NCBI RefSeq assembly: GCF_000003855.2
Contig: NW_003101678.1
Coordinates: 2,235,134-2,299,133 of the forward strand
DNA: 64,000 nt
Reading direction: 5' to 3'
Source: Blastomyces gilchristii SLH14081
Lineage: Eukaryota > Ascomycota > Eurotiomycetes > Onygenales > Ajellomycetaceae
Shown: in pieces, positions 1-12,851 of the stretch
How the letters are laid out: the number at the start of each line of letters is the position of its first letter
Numbering within the stretch: position 1 is the first letter of the stretch
Position numbers and translations under genes: made by a program
The notes under the pieces: model-generated
Seen by the model: only the letters and a program-made list of their open reading frames with translations
What the model was told of the DNA's origin: nothing
Databases searched by the model: none

Positions 1-3000
1 ATCTAAGATTTGATATCATATCTGACTCTGATATTCTGGTGAGTGATATTATAAATAAAGAAAATGAGTTTAATACTATACAGCTTATAAATATCTATAA
101 TGAAAAGTCATTGAAGAAAAATAACAATATCTGAACAATTAATAGAGAATTTCTGAACATAACTCTATTAAGAAACTCTATAATGATAGAAGATTTTAAT
201 ACACATCATCTCTGATGAAATTCAGAATGTAAGAGAGTAGTGAGAGCTAATAATCTGATTAAATGAATCTTTGAGCATTTAATGAATTTGATTAATAAGT
301 CTGATCAATAAACATTCTTTAGAAAAGACATGAAACAGAAATCTATTATAGATTTAATCTTCATATCACAAAATCTAATGAAAAGAAGACTTGTAAACTG
401 GTTTATTAATTTAAATAAGACATCAGAATCAGATCATAAGATTATTCAATTTAATATTGAACTGAGTGAAAAATAAATAAGTGAAAATTCTCTTCTCTCT
501 AATCAGTTTAACTTTGAAAAAGCTGATTGAAAAGCAGTTAAAGAAAGTAGAAAACTGTTAAAATCTGAAAGATAGAGTGAGCTATATTGAAATTCTGATC
601 AAGATATCTCAAATGAAATGCTTAAGAATAAAGTGAAGCTCATTACATCTATTATTCTAATAAGTGTTAGAGATAATATTTCAAAGAGAAAATCTTCTGA
701 GTATTCAAAATCTTGATAAAATGAGAATATCTCATCTAAAAGAAAAGAATTAGCTACTGTTAGAAGAGATTGAAAGAATGATGTACTATCTGATAAAGAG
801 TTCAAAAGCTGTCAGAAATCAATATTTTTCTGATATTAAAAAGAGCTAAAAACAGACTGCTGAAATAAATTTCTTAAAGAAGTATAAGAGAAGAAAGTTT
901 TTAAAAGCTTTTAACTATACTAAAACAAGAAGTGTAGCAAAACTTCCAGCCTTAGAATATAAGTTTCAGAATGAATCATATACAGCAAACTCTTTTGAGA
1001 AAAAATGTCAAGCTTTCATGAGAATTCTCTTTCAGAACTCACCAGATTCAGATTCAGATTCAGAGAAAGAGAATATATCACTTCTTAACTATATTGATGA
1101 AAATGACTGGGAATGATCTGATCTTACACAAGATGAATTAGAGTCAGCTATCTTCTCAAGTTCTATTAAAACTGCTACAGAGCCTGATTCAATTAATCAC
1201 TTAATTATTCAAAATATATATTCCTACTTAAAGAATGAATATTTTGAGCTCTTTTTCAATCTCTTGAAAAATGAATATCATTCTGAATGCTGGAGAGAAG
1301 CCTCTGAAGTGATTCTTATAAAACCTAATAGAAAAACTTTAATTTCTAAGTTATATAAAGTAATATCTCTATTAAACTGTCTAGAAAAGGTTTTGAAAAA
1401 GATAATAGCTACTTAACTATCTTTTATAAACTCTATTAATAACTCTCTTTTATTAAGTGAATAAATGAGAGATAGAAAACAATGTTCTGCAATTGATACT
1501 ATTCTCTCAGTTATTCATGATATTCAAATAGCAAAGCATGAAGACCTGGTCTCAACTGCAGTTTTTATTAATATAAAAGAAGCATTTGATCATGTTTCAA
1601 AGTCAAAGTTAATTCAGACTTTGAAGATGTTAAAACTGTCCCTTTCTCTAATAAAATGAATTAACTGTTTTATATCTAAAAGAATTATACAACTTTTCTT
1701 TGATGAAATGAAATATGACAAGACTGAGATAAAAATAGAAGTGCTGTAAGAATCTTTAATCTCACTTATTTTATTTACAATATACACTGCATATCTATTC
1801 AAAGATAGAAATATGAAAATAGTGTGATCTCTGAGTTATATAGATGATATTAATCTAGTCTACAGCTCAAAAACTGTCAAAGAGAATTTAAAAGTGATTG
1901 AAAAAGCTCTAAAGAAAATTCTTGTCAGAGTAGATATCAATCAAATTCAATTTAATATGAATAAAACTGAGTTAATTCATTTCTTTTCTAGATTCAATGA
2001 GAAAGAACTTTCTCTAACCCTTTTAAATAGAGAGATTAAACTCAGTTTAAATATCAAATGATTAGAAGTATGGTTAAACTCTAAGTTGAATTTTAAATAT
2101 CATATTCAACAAAGAACTGTCAAGGCAGAAAGACTATTGAATAACATTATCAGACTATTAAATACAGAGAGAGGTCTATTCTTCCAGGCTATGAGACAGT
2201 TATATATAGCCTGTATTATCTCAGTAGCTGATTATGAAGTTCAAGTTTGATGAAATAATCAAGGAAATTTCACTAAACTCTTTCAAAGTCTGTAAAAGAG
2301 CGCTTTGAGAAGAATTCTGAAAGTATTTAAATCATCTTCTATTAAAGCAATGAAAATTGAAGCTTCAATTTCTTCTTCTGCTATTAGATTTAAAAAGACC
2401 TGTATAAACTATGCTCTGAGAGTTATAAAGATAAGCTTAAATCATATAATCAGAGAAAGAGTCTCTTTCTCATTTTCATCAGTTAACTCTAGAAATGAAC
2501 TGAATTGAAATAGATTTCTTGATTGAAATGAAAATAATTCTGTAAAGAAAATGCCTTCTCAACTGTACAGACTATACTCACTGATTAAAAATCAATTTTC
2601 TTCTTTAAATATTGATAAAGTTGATTATGAGAAGTTATCTCTCTGAAGAGAAAAGCTTGAATCTCTTATAGACTTACAAATACACAAACTATTTAAAGAG
2701 AAAGAATATGAACAGCATTTGAAGAGAATTTCTACAATCAGTATAAAAGACTCTATTCTGATTTATTCAGATGACTCAAAAAATGAGAATTTGAATAGAT
2801 TAGATGCAGACATTGCTTATACTGAAGATAATATTAATTTTATCTCAGATTTCTGAAATTTAGACTGTGAATCTGAAGTCTTTAATGCTGAACTATTTAC
2901 AATAGTGAAAGCTTTCAAACTTATTGAAATAAAATCTCATAAAAGAGAAAATAGTTTGAAAGAGATATGAAAATTCTCTGATAGTCAAGCTGCTTTAAAA

Positions 3001-3690
3001 AGACTTAGAAATAGTCAGATGTATAATGATCAAATGAATCTTGAACTGATCTTAAACTTCATTTTAAAAATTCAAAAGAGAAGAATATCAAAGCTGATAA
3101 TTCATCTGCACTAAGTTCCTGCTTATATAAATATTCATGATAATGAATTGACTGATTCAGCTGTAAAAAAAGGTTCAGAATTAAGCAGATCTGTTCAAAA
3201 AATTGTGTCCTGATCTTTTATATAGAGAATAATAAAAGAATCTTGTTTAGATAAGTGAAATGAAAGCTGGCAGAAACAAAAGAAGAGTATATATTATTCA
3301 AGATTTGAAACAAAACCCAAGTGAAAATCTTGTTCAATTAAATGTAAAAAAAAAATATTCTCATCTATAATACAGCTGAAATTAGAATATGGCTATTTCA
3401 AATCTTATATACAAAGATTTGATGATAGATTTGATTTAATAGAATGCTCATTCTGCAATGCAAATGAGAATTCTGAGTATATTGTAATACACTGTACATT
3501 ATACAATAGTCTCAGAGTTAGATTGAAAGAGAAGTATGATCTAAATCAATTAAATATGAGATTCTTATTCACAACTGAGACAGAAATTAAATACTTAATA
3601 GACTTTCTATCAGAAACTCAAGCAGCTACAAGAAAATGACTGAATTCGGAAATATCTGAATATGAAAAGAAGGAAATTGATCAGATATAA
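1..3690 (+). pseudogene. LINE ORF2 (endonuclease, reverse transcriptase, RNase H), mutated
   Basis: One reading frame runs from base 1 to the TAA at 3688 without an obvious frameshift, broken only by TGA, TAA and TAG. Endonuclease: EDFNTHH near 186-210 (G of GDFN changed) and an SDH motif near 433. Reverse transcriptase: FINIKEAFDHV near 1564-1596 and YIDD at 1838-1849. RNase H: YSDDSK near 2763, an ELFTIVKAF glutamate motif near 2890, SDSQAAL near 2980, and a terminal HDNELTDSA motif near 3135. The C-terminal CX2C...HX4C finger lies at 3449-3500. Most stops are TGA where Trp is expected; the rest are TAA or TAG where Gln is expected. The protein would supply target-primed reverse transcription; this copy cannot. 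Confidence 0.88.
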
Positions 3691-4054
3691 TCCGTTAAAA
3701 CAGCTATATACTATCTTTCAATAATTTGTTTCATTACAGTCTCTTGTTATTTTACTTTACTTTTTTCTTTCTATTCTTTTCTATCTATCTATTTAATATG
3801 TCTATCTTTAAGACTGTGTTCTCTTTTCTTTTGTCATGTCAAATGGTTTCAAAGTATCAGAAGATATTAAAATACTGCAACTTGTAAACAGTTTTTATAT
3901 TCTGAGCTGGAATTTTCTGATTTTGCATATCTGAACTTGGTGAATGTATAATAGTTAACTTTATAGATATAGGAAAAACCCTGAGAACTTTTAGTTCTCA
4001 GATAGATGTTATAGTCTCTGACTGTATACATCTATAATTGAAGAATAATAATAG
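1..4054 (+). mobile_element. Tad1-like LINE, copy 1, cut by the window start
   Basis: A non-LTR retrotransposon in sense orientation. The window begins inside the endonuclease domain, so ORF1 and the start of ORF2 are missing. It runs through endonuclease, reverse transcriptase, RNase H and a C-terminal zinc finger, then a 3' UTR of about 365 bp ending in a short hairpin (gagaacttttagttctc near 3981-3998) and a (TAA)n-like tail at 4037-4054. The same 3' end recurs at 19832 and, inverted, at 49727, which fixes the terminus. The next base belongs to Gypsy sequence. Tad1 assignment rests on domain order, the RNase H domain and the fungal context. Confidence 0.9.
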
Positions 4055-5763
4055 TAATAGTATAACAAGAAGCATCTCAATTTTCTTCAGAACTATATAT
4101 AAAGACTGACATCTCAGAATGTTTAATTAATAGTAATAATACTTTACAATTCTGTGAATAATATTGAGCCTCTCAGTCTGAATCTCTACATACTCAGATA
4201 ATGCAAGAGATGCATAATTTATATATAACTGATTATTCAGGTTATGAATAACTGTATTCAATAATCTCTCAAGAATTCTACTGATCTGAGATATTAAACA
4301 GCATCAGACACTTTGTCTGAAACTGTAATCATTATTTCTCTATCACTTTATAAAAGAATCATAGAAAAGACCTACTGAAATCACTTACTATCTCTAATAG
4401 AATCTGATAAGATGTGATAATTAACTTTGTAATTAATCTCTCTAAGTGTAAGAGCTATAGAAATGTTCTGATCATTATAAACTGATTAAATAAAGATATA
4501 ATACTAGAATCTTATAATAAGATAAATACTGAATAAGTCGCTGAAGTCTTTCTACAGAGCTCATTCTATCAGATATATAAATTGGTAAAATATATAGTAT
4601 CAGATCAGAGCTATCAATTTATAAGTACTCTCTGAACAAGAATCTGTCAAGTTCTTAAGATTATACACTGTTTATTAACTATCTATCACTCTGAGACTAA
4701 TAATGCATTAGAATGAATAATTTAGACTGTAAAGAATTATCTTTATAAGTTCTGTAATCACTTATAAGATAATTGACATAATCTTCTTCTATATACAGAG
4801 ATTACTATCAATGATCAAGATACTGTCTTAATAGATATAAGCTCATTTTTTCTTATACATAGTTATCACATGAAAGTGTTGAATCTTCTAGAGATTACAC
4901 AGTTTATACTAAACCTCTGCAGTTCAATTCAGATCACTGATAATATAGTAACAAAGCTTTAAGATGTCTGTAACTGAGCAGAAGCCTTCATGACAAGTGT
5001 TAACAAGATTAAGAGAACTGAATTAATATTCATCAAGGTCTTATCAAGTAATATAAGATAGAAGATCTGATATAATTGAATCTTAAGAATATACAGATCA
5101 CACACTCATCTCACACACTGAATTATCATTATATAAAGTATAAAGTGATAGAAGTTCTAGATAGTCACAACTATTATCTTGACATATTATTAGAGATTTA
5201 TAATGTCTTTTATAAAAGCTTACTTCACTGCACTATCACTGATCTGTTCTCTTCTTAACTGACTTCTGACTGACAACTGTCAGAGATCATAGAAGAAGAT
5301 AATAAACTTGAATAAGAGATTGAAGATAGTCTTGATAAGAGACTCTGCAGCTGCAGCTGATAATATCTTATGAAATGAGTCAGTTATAATCATCTGATCT
5401 AAACTCTGAGTTCCGCATTATCTGAGACTGTGGCCCTTGACTGATGAGAGCTACATACAATCAAGAAAGAGAGAGGAGACTAATGTGGCAGACTGCATCT
5501 GATCAATTATATAGACTATTCTGTTACACTTCACAGATTTCTACCACTCTGATTCTCAGTCGCTGATCCTCGGCTGAAAACCTATAGAATTTCTATTCTT
5601 TCACTCTGAAGTTTCACCGCGTACGTCACTGTGTACACATATAAATATTCACTCTGATCACTGATTCTCACACTTTCTCTTTCTTTCCTTCTCTAATGTT
5701 TTTCACTTTGTTATATAAGACCTATAAATATTATACTGATCTATTCAGCGTAGGCCTCTTACA
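4055..5763 (+). mobile_element. Gypsy family A, copy 1: 3' remnant
   Basis: Sense-orientation remainder of a chromodomain Ty3/Gypsy element abutting the LINE tail. It holds the integrase half of pol; a 60-codon open stretch at 5076-5258 is the integrase C-terminal region shared with the other family A copies. A mutated chromodomain follows at about 5290-5440 (an EIEDSLDKR segment, then YLMK for YLVKW). A purine-rich tract lies at 5464-5479 just before the LTR. The 5' part is absent: either it lies left of the window, the LINE having inserted here, or it was lost. Confidence 0.85.
5482..5763 (+). repeat. Family A 3' LTR
   Basis: 282 bp beginning TGTGGCAGAC and ending GGCCTCTTACA, the TG...CA termini of this family. 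It belongs to the shorter LTR variant also found at 13579-13900, which has a TTTTCAGCTGA-type stretch (here inverted) where longer copies carry the repeated CGGCCGAGGATCGG block. The terminal 30 bases keep CpG and GGCC; the interior is mutated. Confidence 0.88.
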
Positions 5764-6565
5764 GAATCTAATAAACTAAAATTGATTTTTGAGATAAATC
5801 AATAAAATCTTTACAATCTCTTTCTTGAAATACAGTGAGAAACAGTATGATATCAATTGATAATAAATCAGATGATATGACAGTTTTTGAGAGAAAAACT
5901 GACAAAGAATAAATCAATTTTTTGCAGAGAAATTGATTAAAACTATTCAATTTTATTCTAAATCATTCAATTCTTCTCACACAACAAGTATGCAACTGAA
6001 ATCAGTTAATAAAGAGTGTAAAAAGAAATTAAGTATTAATAAAACCTCTTCAGTCACTGAAAAAGTAATTCTTACTTCAAAGAATGTGAAATTATGATAG
6101 AAAATAACTCTGTTTTTAATTCTTTGTAAGAATATTATATAAAATCCAGAGAAAAACACCTTACTTTTTCAAGAGAAGTAAAAAACTATTTCTAAGATCT
6201 TTTTTTTACATTAACTGCTGCAGAAGAATGAGATAGAAACTACTAAGATATTCACTACTGTAGATTCTCTATCAAGACTTTTCCTCTTCAGAATCTTGAT
6301 ATTACAGAGAATATAAGTCTATTTCTATATAATGATATAAATATTGTCAGTGAGATGTAGAGAAACTGGTTATTTATATCTTAAAATAGAAGACTTTGTC
6401 AATGATTATATTAATATAGAGTTAATTCTTAAATTCAATAGAAATCTAGTACTGCTGTTCTCAATTCCTTACAGAATCTATTAAATATTAAGATATTAAA
6501 ACTAGATTTAATATATCTCACTGTGCAGAGATCAAAGGCTCAGTTAGATCTTGAGATATACTGAT
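5764..6565. repeat. Dispersed repeat of unknown origin plus AT-rich filler
   Basis: Bases 5764-6045 match 63719-64000 almost base for base, differing mainly by C/T and G/A. The second copy lies just beyond the 5' region of the reverse-strand LINE, so this may be LINE 5' UTR or a separate repeat. A reverse-strand open stretch at 5768-5950 (ends ILVY) is not recognisable. 6046-6565 is mutated AT-rich sequence in which I see no feature. The Gypsy LTR at 5763 was inserted at the left edge of this repeat. Confidence 0.7.
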
Positions 6566-7071
6566 TTTATAGTTATTAATGTGCTGTTGACTTGTTGTTC
6601 ACTGATTATGTATTGAATACTGTTGCCAAGGTATCTTTTTGTATTTTTCTGCTGGGAATGGGCCAGATTGAGAAGGGCGGTACAAGGGTAGAACTTGACA
6701 TTGATGTTTTAGAACATCAAAGATGGACAGGGTTTTCACAGAGATTGCTTCTCAGATATCTTCACAATTACTGAACAGAGATCTTCCAAAATCGAGAAGA
6801 TTGATGCATATGACTAGATCTTTTCACCTTACAATTTGTATTGCAATTTGGCCCAGGGTTGTGATGTGATAGGGGTGAATGAGGGATAATCCCACACAGG
6901 AGTTTTGAACAACATCTGGTTCATGTTTGGCTGGATAATTCCACCACCACACGGGGTATGCGGTCGGCGATGGGGTCAAAATGCTTGTATGATCGAGGGC
7001 TTTTTGATGGATCTATCAGCGCGTTCTTATTCGAAAAATCGAGCGAGTTTGTGATGCAGCGGTTGACTTGA
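6566..7071. other. Unmutated patch of normal base composition, no gene assigned
   Basis: About 500 bp with intact CpG, CpC and TGG, in contrast to both sides. It has two modest plus-strand open stretches: 6592-6774 (no ATG start; contains GMGQIEKGGTR) and one of about 50 codons from roughly 6927 to 7071 containing LDNSTTTRGMRSAMGS. I recognise no family and see no convincing promoter or intron. It is best read as single-copy DNA that escaped the mutation process, perhaps a gene relic. Confidence 0.55.
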
Positions 7072-7094
7072 CTTCAATTTCTAAGTTATATAGA
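7070..7094 (+). repeat. Left piece of a LINE fragment
   Basis: The sequence aatttctaagttatat matches the LINE at 1340-1357. The fragment is interrupted by the Gypsy insertion at 7095 and resumes at 12852, so the Gypsy element is younger than this LINE scrap. Confidence 0.7.
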
Positions 7095-7408
7095 TGTAAG
7101 GGGCCTACGCCGAATAGATCAGTATAATATTAATAGGTCTTATATAACAAAGAGAAAAACATTAGAGAAGAAAAGAAAGAGAAAGTGTGACAATTGACAA
7201 TTGAAGTGGATATTTATACATGTATGTGATGATGTACACAGTGATGCTTCAGAGCGGAAGAATATACACGCATTTGTAGCAGCTAAGGATCAGTGATTAA
7301 AACATACATGTTCATAGCAGCTGAGGATCAGTGATTGGGAATGAGGTGATAGAAATCTATGAAGTGTACAGAATAGTCTATATAATTGATCAGGCACAGC
7401 TCATCATA
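7095..7408 (-). repeat. Family A copy 2, 3' LTR
   Basis: 314 bp. Its outer end (window left) keeps ggggcctacgccgaatag, while the inner end is mutated (cacagctcatcata against cgcagcccgccaca in the partner LTR). Confidence 0.92.
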
Positions 7409-7449
7409 TTAGCCCCTTCTTTTCAGAAGCAGTTCTCATTGATCAAGGG

Positions 7450-10400
7450 CCACTGTTTCAGATAACACAGAACTTGAAGTTCAGATCAGTTGATTATAGC
7501 TGACTCATTTCACAAGATATTGTTGACTGCAGCTGCATAATCTCTCATTGAGAATATCTTCAATCTCTCACTCAAGCTCATTATCTTCTTCTATGATCTC
7601 TGACAGTTGTCAGTCAGAAGTTAGTTGAGAAGAGAACAGATTAATGACAGCACAGTGAAGCAAGCTTGTATAAAAGACATCATGAATCTCTAATAATGTA
7701 TCAAGACAGTAGTTATAACTATCTAAAACTTCTATCACTTTATACTTGATATGGTGATAATCTAGTATATGAGATAAACATATGATTCATATGTTTTTAA
7801 GATTCAATTATACTAGATCTTCTATCTTATATTGTTCAGTGAGATCTCAGTGAATATTGATTTGATTCTCTTAATCTTGTTTCACAGTTGTTATGAAGAC
7901 CTCTGCTCAATTACAGATATCTTGAAGTTTTATTACTATATTATCAGTGATCTGAATTGAACTGTGAGAGTCTGATATAAACTGTGTGATCTCTAGAAGA
8001 TTCAACATCTTCATGTAATAATCATGTATAAGAAAGAATAAGCTTATATCTATTAAAACAGTATCTTGTTTATTGATAGTAATCTCTGTGTGTAGAAGCA
8101 GATCATGTCAATCATTTTATAAGTAATTACAGAACTTATAGAGATAGTTCTTTACAGTCTGAATTATCTGTTCTAATGCATCATTGATCTCAGAGTGATA
8201 GACAGTTAACAGATAGTATATAATCTTGAGAACTTGACAGATTCATGTTCAGAGAGTGCTCATGAATTGATAACTCTGATTTAATACTATAGATCTTGAC
8301 AATTCATGCATCTGATAGAACAGACTTCTTAGAAAAGCTTCAGTGACTTATTCAGTATTCATCTTATTACAGAGTTTCAATATAACATTCTTACTTAATT
8401 AGTTTATAATGATCAGAACATTTCTACAGTTCTTACTCTCAGAGAGATCAACAGCAAAGTTAATTATTACATCTTATCAGATTCTATCAGAGATATCAAG
8501 CAGTTTCAGCAGGCCTTTTCTATAATCTTTTCATAAGATGATGAAGAAACAATGATTACAGTTTCAGATAAAATATCTAATACTGTTTAATATCTCAGAC
8601 TAGTAGAACTTCTGAGAGATTATTTAATACAGTTATTTGCAATCTGAATAACTGATCATATATAAATTATACATCTCTTGCATTATCTGAGTGTGTAAGA
8701 GTTTGAAGTAGAGAACTCAATGTCACTCATGAAACTGTAGAGTATTATTATCATTGATTGAGTATTCTGAGATGTTAATTCTTATACATAGTTCTGAGAA
8801 GAATTGAGAGACTTCTTGATATACTGCTTCAGTGAGCACTTGAAGAAGTTCATCAGTTTGAGCTATTATATATCATAATTCATTTAGTGTAGGTTTAGAA
8901 GAAGTCAAGATATCAGTGTTAATTCAGAGAGAGAATGTTCTAATCAGAGAAGTATATATAGTGTTATGAGTTGTTTTATCTTGATTAACTAGTATCTTCA
9001 GATTCAAGAGCTGATGCTCTCAGTTCATTCAGTAAGTATCTGTTACATTGAATAGTATATCTTACTCTCATCATAAGAGAGCATCTGTCATTGAGTTCTG
9101 ACTGCCAGAACAGTAGTGTATTATAAAATGAAAGTGACTTAAGAACTCAGATTATTATATCTGTTATTCAGTGAGTTTACAGATAGTTGTAAAGTATTTG
9201 AGATTCTTATAATCTGTGACTATCTTGAATTCAGAGATACTTCAGAGTTCAGAGTCTTATTCTTTTAAACAGTGTATAATTATAAGAAGTTTCTTATTAT
9301 AGATCTTATAATTGTATTCAATGAGACTCAGTTTCTTAAACATGAAAATACATGATTGTAGAATATCTTTATTATTATATTATAATATCACTTCTTCTAT
9401 CACATAGTCAGAGAAATCAGCTTCAATAACTATCTCATGATCAGAATTAAATGTTATCAGCAGAGAGGTATTAATGAATATCTTCTTTATCTATATAAAT
9501 GCAGCTTCAGTATCTGCTGATCATTGAAATACTGTGTCTTTCTTAGTGAGTTCTGTAAGTGATCTTATGATATCTTAGAAGTTTTGTATAAATTATTAAT
9601 AGAAGTTAGTGAATCTGATGAAGCTTTGTATATCTTTCACAGTGTACAGAGTCTCTCATTCAAGAATAGCAGAGATCTTCTCAGAATTTATTCAGATTTT
9701 CTTATCAGCTTCTATGATGAAACCTAAGTATTTAGTACTCTTGACTTTCAAATCATACTTGTTAATATAAATTGATAGTTCTGCTTCTTATAGTCATTGT
9801 AATACTCTTTGCACATACTCTTAATATTTCTTTCTGAATTCATTGATAAAGATGAGAATGTTATCTAGATAAGTAGATACAAATTCATCAAGAAAGTCTC
9901 AGAGTGCTCAGTTAATATACTTCTGAAATATACTGAGAGTATTGATCAGTTCAAAGAGTGTGACTACTTATTCAAAGAGATTATATCATGTTCAGAATGC
10001 TGTAAGTCACTCATCTTCTTCAGCAATGCAGATCTTATGAAACACAGTAATAACATCTAACTTTATAAATCATTAAGCTTGTTCAATGTGAGCTAGAGTT
10101 TTATTGATAAGAGATAAAGAATAACAGTCTTTCTTTGTTAATCTATTCAATTCTCAATAATTCATACAGAATTGAAGTTCTTCATCTGATTTCTTTGCAA
10201 AGAGAATAGAGGCTGCAGTGAAAGAGTTGCTAATATGTATGAATTCTTTATTTAACAGATCATTGAGTGTCTTTCAAAGAAGAAGAAGTTCATCTCAGAA
10301 CATATTATAAAGAGGGCTTTATAACAGTTCAGAGTTCTTATCATTCTTTTTCTCTAACTTAATACTGTGATTCACTTCAGAATCTCATAAGAAGAGTATA

Positions 10401-12228
10401 TTTATAATATTATCTTATCAGAAGACATCTAGATATTTATAATATTATTGAGAGAGTTTTGTGTAAGAATCTGTTATTATAATATGAAATAACTTTTCTA
10501 GAGCCTTTTTAATATTGACTAGACTAGCAGAATAGATTGATATATGATTCTGCTATCAGTGAACTTATTAGTAACTCTGTCAGTGATTTTGATAATGACT
10601 TCTTTTTCAGAGTATTTCATAAGTGTTGACAGAGATCTGTGTAAGATTCATAGTCTTGTGAATATCATCTTTATAAATCCTGTTATTATTAGAGAATATC
10701 AAGCTTCTGTTTCAAGCATTCAGTAAGATGTCTTATTCAGATAGTCAGATAAGTTCTAACATAAGATTATAATTGAGATTATCAACTTCATATACATAGG
10801 CATCTTCATGTTGATATTCTCTCATATCTATGTTTAGTTTCATTATATAACAGATACAAACATCCTTCAGATCATCAAATTCTGCAAGAAGTCAGAGTTT
10901 TGATAAAGAGATATACTGAAGATTATGATATCTTATGACTGAAGATTTTATCATTATATAGTGATATAGATCACTGTCTATCATGGCTTTCATATTATAC
11001 ATATTATCAATCACAGTAGATATAAGAATCACATTCATTGTTATTTTCTCTTTAAATTATTATCATCTGACCTCTTCAAGCTTCTGTTTATGAATTTGAA
11101 CAGAAGCTAATCTTTTTCCTGTTTCATTGAGACATTCTCATAGTTATCTTTCAAATCTTTCTTCACTATAATGTGGTTGATATGGACAGGCGCTGATTCA
11201 TCTTTCAAACAGAAAGACATCAATCTTTCTCTCAATTGAGAAGGTATGTAGATTGATTGACAGTTAAAAGCAATGTACTCTGATCAGTTACAGTTGATAC
11301 ACACTTCTTATTAATATTAATTAGCAACTTCTTTAGAAGTGATATCAGAAACTCAGAAGTCTGTTCAGATAGTGAAGACTCTTGCTTATGTATAGATATT
11401 CAAGTCTACTCAATTCATGACATCTGTATCATTGTTATTCTTCAGTGTGAGTGTATAAGTTACTGAGATGTAATATCTTCTATCACTATTCTGTATACTC
11501 TTGAGCTTGATAAGATGATCATTTAATGTTCAGAGCTGTGTGCAGAAGCCTTCATAAGTCTGATCTTTGTCTACACTTACAAGAGCTTGTAAGAGTTTGA
11601 AAGTTAATGTCTTCTTAAGTATACTAATCTTCATTCAATTCTCTCAAGATTGATCTCCTGCTTCTAGAATTTTGATGTTAAAGTCAGAAATAAATGTTGT
11701 AAGAGAAGTGTTTCTCTGTCAGATACTCTGTAACTAATCTAATACTTTCTGTTGTATAACAGTGTCTCAGAACAGAACATCAAGATATTTAATAATATTG
11801 TCAGATGTTTGTAACACTGATTCACATACTTTCATTTATGAATGAAACTTCTGTTTCATGCAATTCTTCAATCATTCATTAATATATTAATCTTGATTAA
11901 TTAGTGAACTGATGACATCTTCATCTACACTCAGTTTTGTAAGCATTTCTATTCTTCATGATGAGTAGAGAGTGAGATCAGAAGCATTAAAATATGTGAA
12001 AGCATTTAAGTGTTCTTTCAGTGTTTTTATATTTAATTCTGTAGATGTTGAAATTGTCTGTGCAAGAGTTTCTTATTGAGATAATTATTGAATTTCTTCA
12101 TATTAATGTTGTTGAGTTGCATATATATCAGCTATTTATTATTATTGTAATTTCAACATTACTCAGAGTCACTGTGATACTGTGTCTATACTCATGTTTG
12201 AGAGTTCTCTCATACTATTATTAGACAT
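7450..12228 (-). pseudogene. Family A copy 2 gag-pol, mutated
   Basis: Gag starts at the ATG at 12226-12228 (MSNNSMRELSNMSIDT). A zinc knuckle CX2CX4[H to Y]X4C lies near 11270-11300, where the His codon CAC has become TAC. The protease region is near 10970-11010. Reverse transcriptase has the YLDD box at about 9851-9880, with one Asp changed to Asn. The RNase H end is near 9060-9130. Integrase occupies about 7600-8900 and the chromodomain about 7480-7600. The frame is broken by TGA, TAA and TAG of C-to-T type. Non-functional. Confidence 0.85.
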
Positions 12229-12537
12229 GATTATATTGATTGTCAGATATGTGATATCTGTGAAATTATAATCATATGAATATCTTATATATCTGAGATG
12301 TTAGAACTCTTGAGTCTTTCACTGACATTCTCTTTGTAAGATCTTATTACAGAGTCAGAGTGACTGGCAAGCAAGCTTCTATCTGAGAACTCAGTGTCTG
12401 CTTAACTGTTTGACTGTTTCTCTATTTCTTATACATTGCTATGTGTTCAGATATCTCTCAATGAATAATTGTTTCTGATAAGAAGATGATATGTGAATAA
12501 TCATTTTCTAATAAGAAGATAATGAATGTTTTTCTAG

Positions 12538-12851
12538 TGTAAGAAGTCTACACTGAATAGATTGATATAATATTGATAGGTCTTATATAACAAAGAGAAA
12601 AACATTAGAGAAGGAAAGAAAGAGAAAGTGCGAGAATTGGCAATTGAAGTGAATATTTATATGTGTATGTGGTGACATACGCGGTGGTGCTTCGGGGTGG
12701 AAGAATATACACGCGTTCGTAGCGGCCGAGGATCGGTGATCGGAACATACACATTCGTGACGGCCGAGGATCGGCGATCGGGAATGGGGCGGTAGGAATC
12801 TATGGAGTGTACGGAATAGTCTATATGATTAATCGGGCGCAGCCCGCCACA
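12538..12851 (-). repeat. Family A copy 2, 5' LTR (least mutated LTR in the window)
   Basis: 314 bp. The right-hand two thirds keep nearly all CpG and GG, including a duplicated CGGCCGAGGATCGG motif. The inner end is mutated (tgtaagaagtctacactg). It is the best reference for working out which bases changed in the other LTR copies. Confidence 0.93.

Larger units (their letters stand above)
7095..12851 (-). mobile_element. Gypsy family A, copy 2, complete (TSD ATAGA)
   Basis: A 5757-bp Ty3/Gypsy chromovirus in antisense orientation, bounded by two 314-bp LTRs and a perfect 5-bp target-site duplication ATAGA (7090-7094 and 12852-12856). It inserted in a LINE fragment, whose halves match the LINE at about 1340-1357 and 1355-1490. 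This copy fixes the family's structure: gag next to the right LTR, then protease, reverse transcriptase, RNase H, integrase and chromodomain running leftward. Confidence 0.95.

Noticed and set aside
599..2508. Short open stretches in the LINE region (for example 599-805 reverse, 2305-2508 forward)
   Set aside because: The forward ones are pieces of LINE ORF2 between stops; the reverse ones are shadows. None is an independent gene.
1..3690. TGA read as Trp (alternative genetic code)
   Set aside because: TAA and TAG also interrupt the same frames at Gln positions, the same C-to-T changes hit non-coding LTRs, and the island genes use TGG for Trp and end normally.
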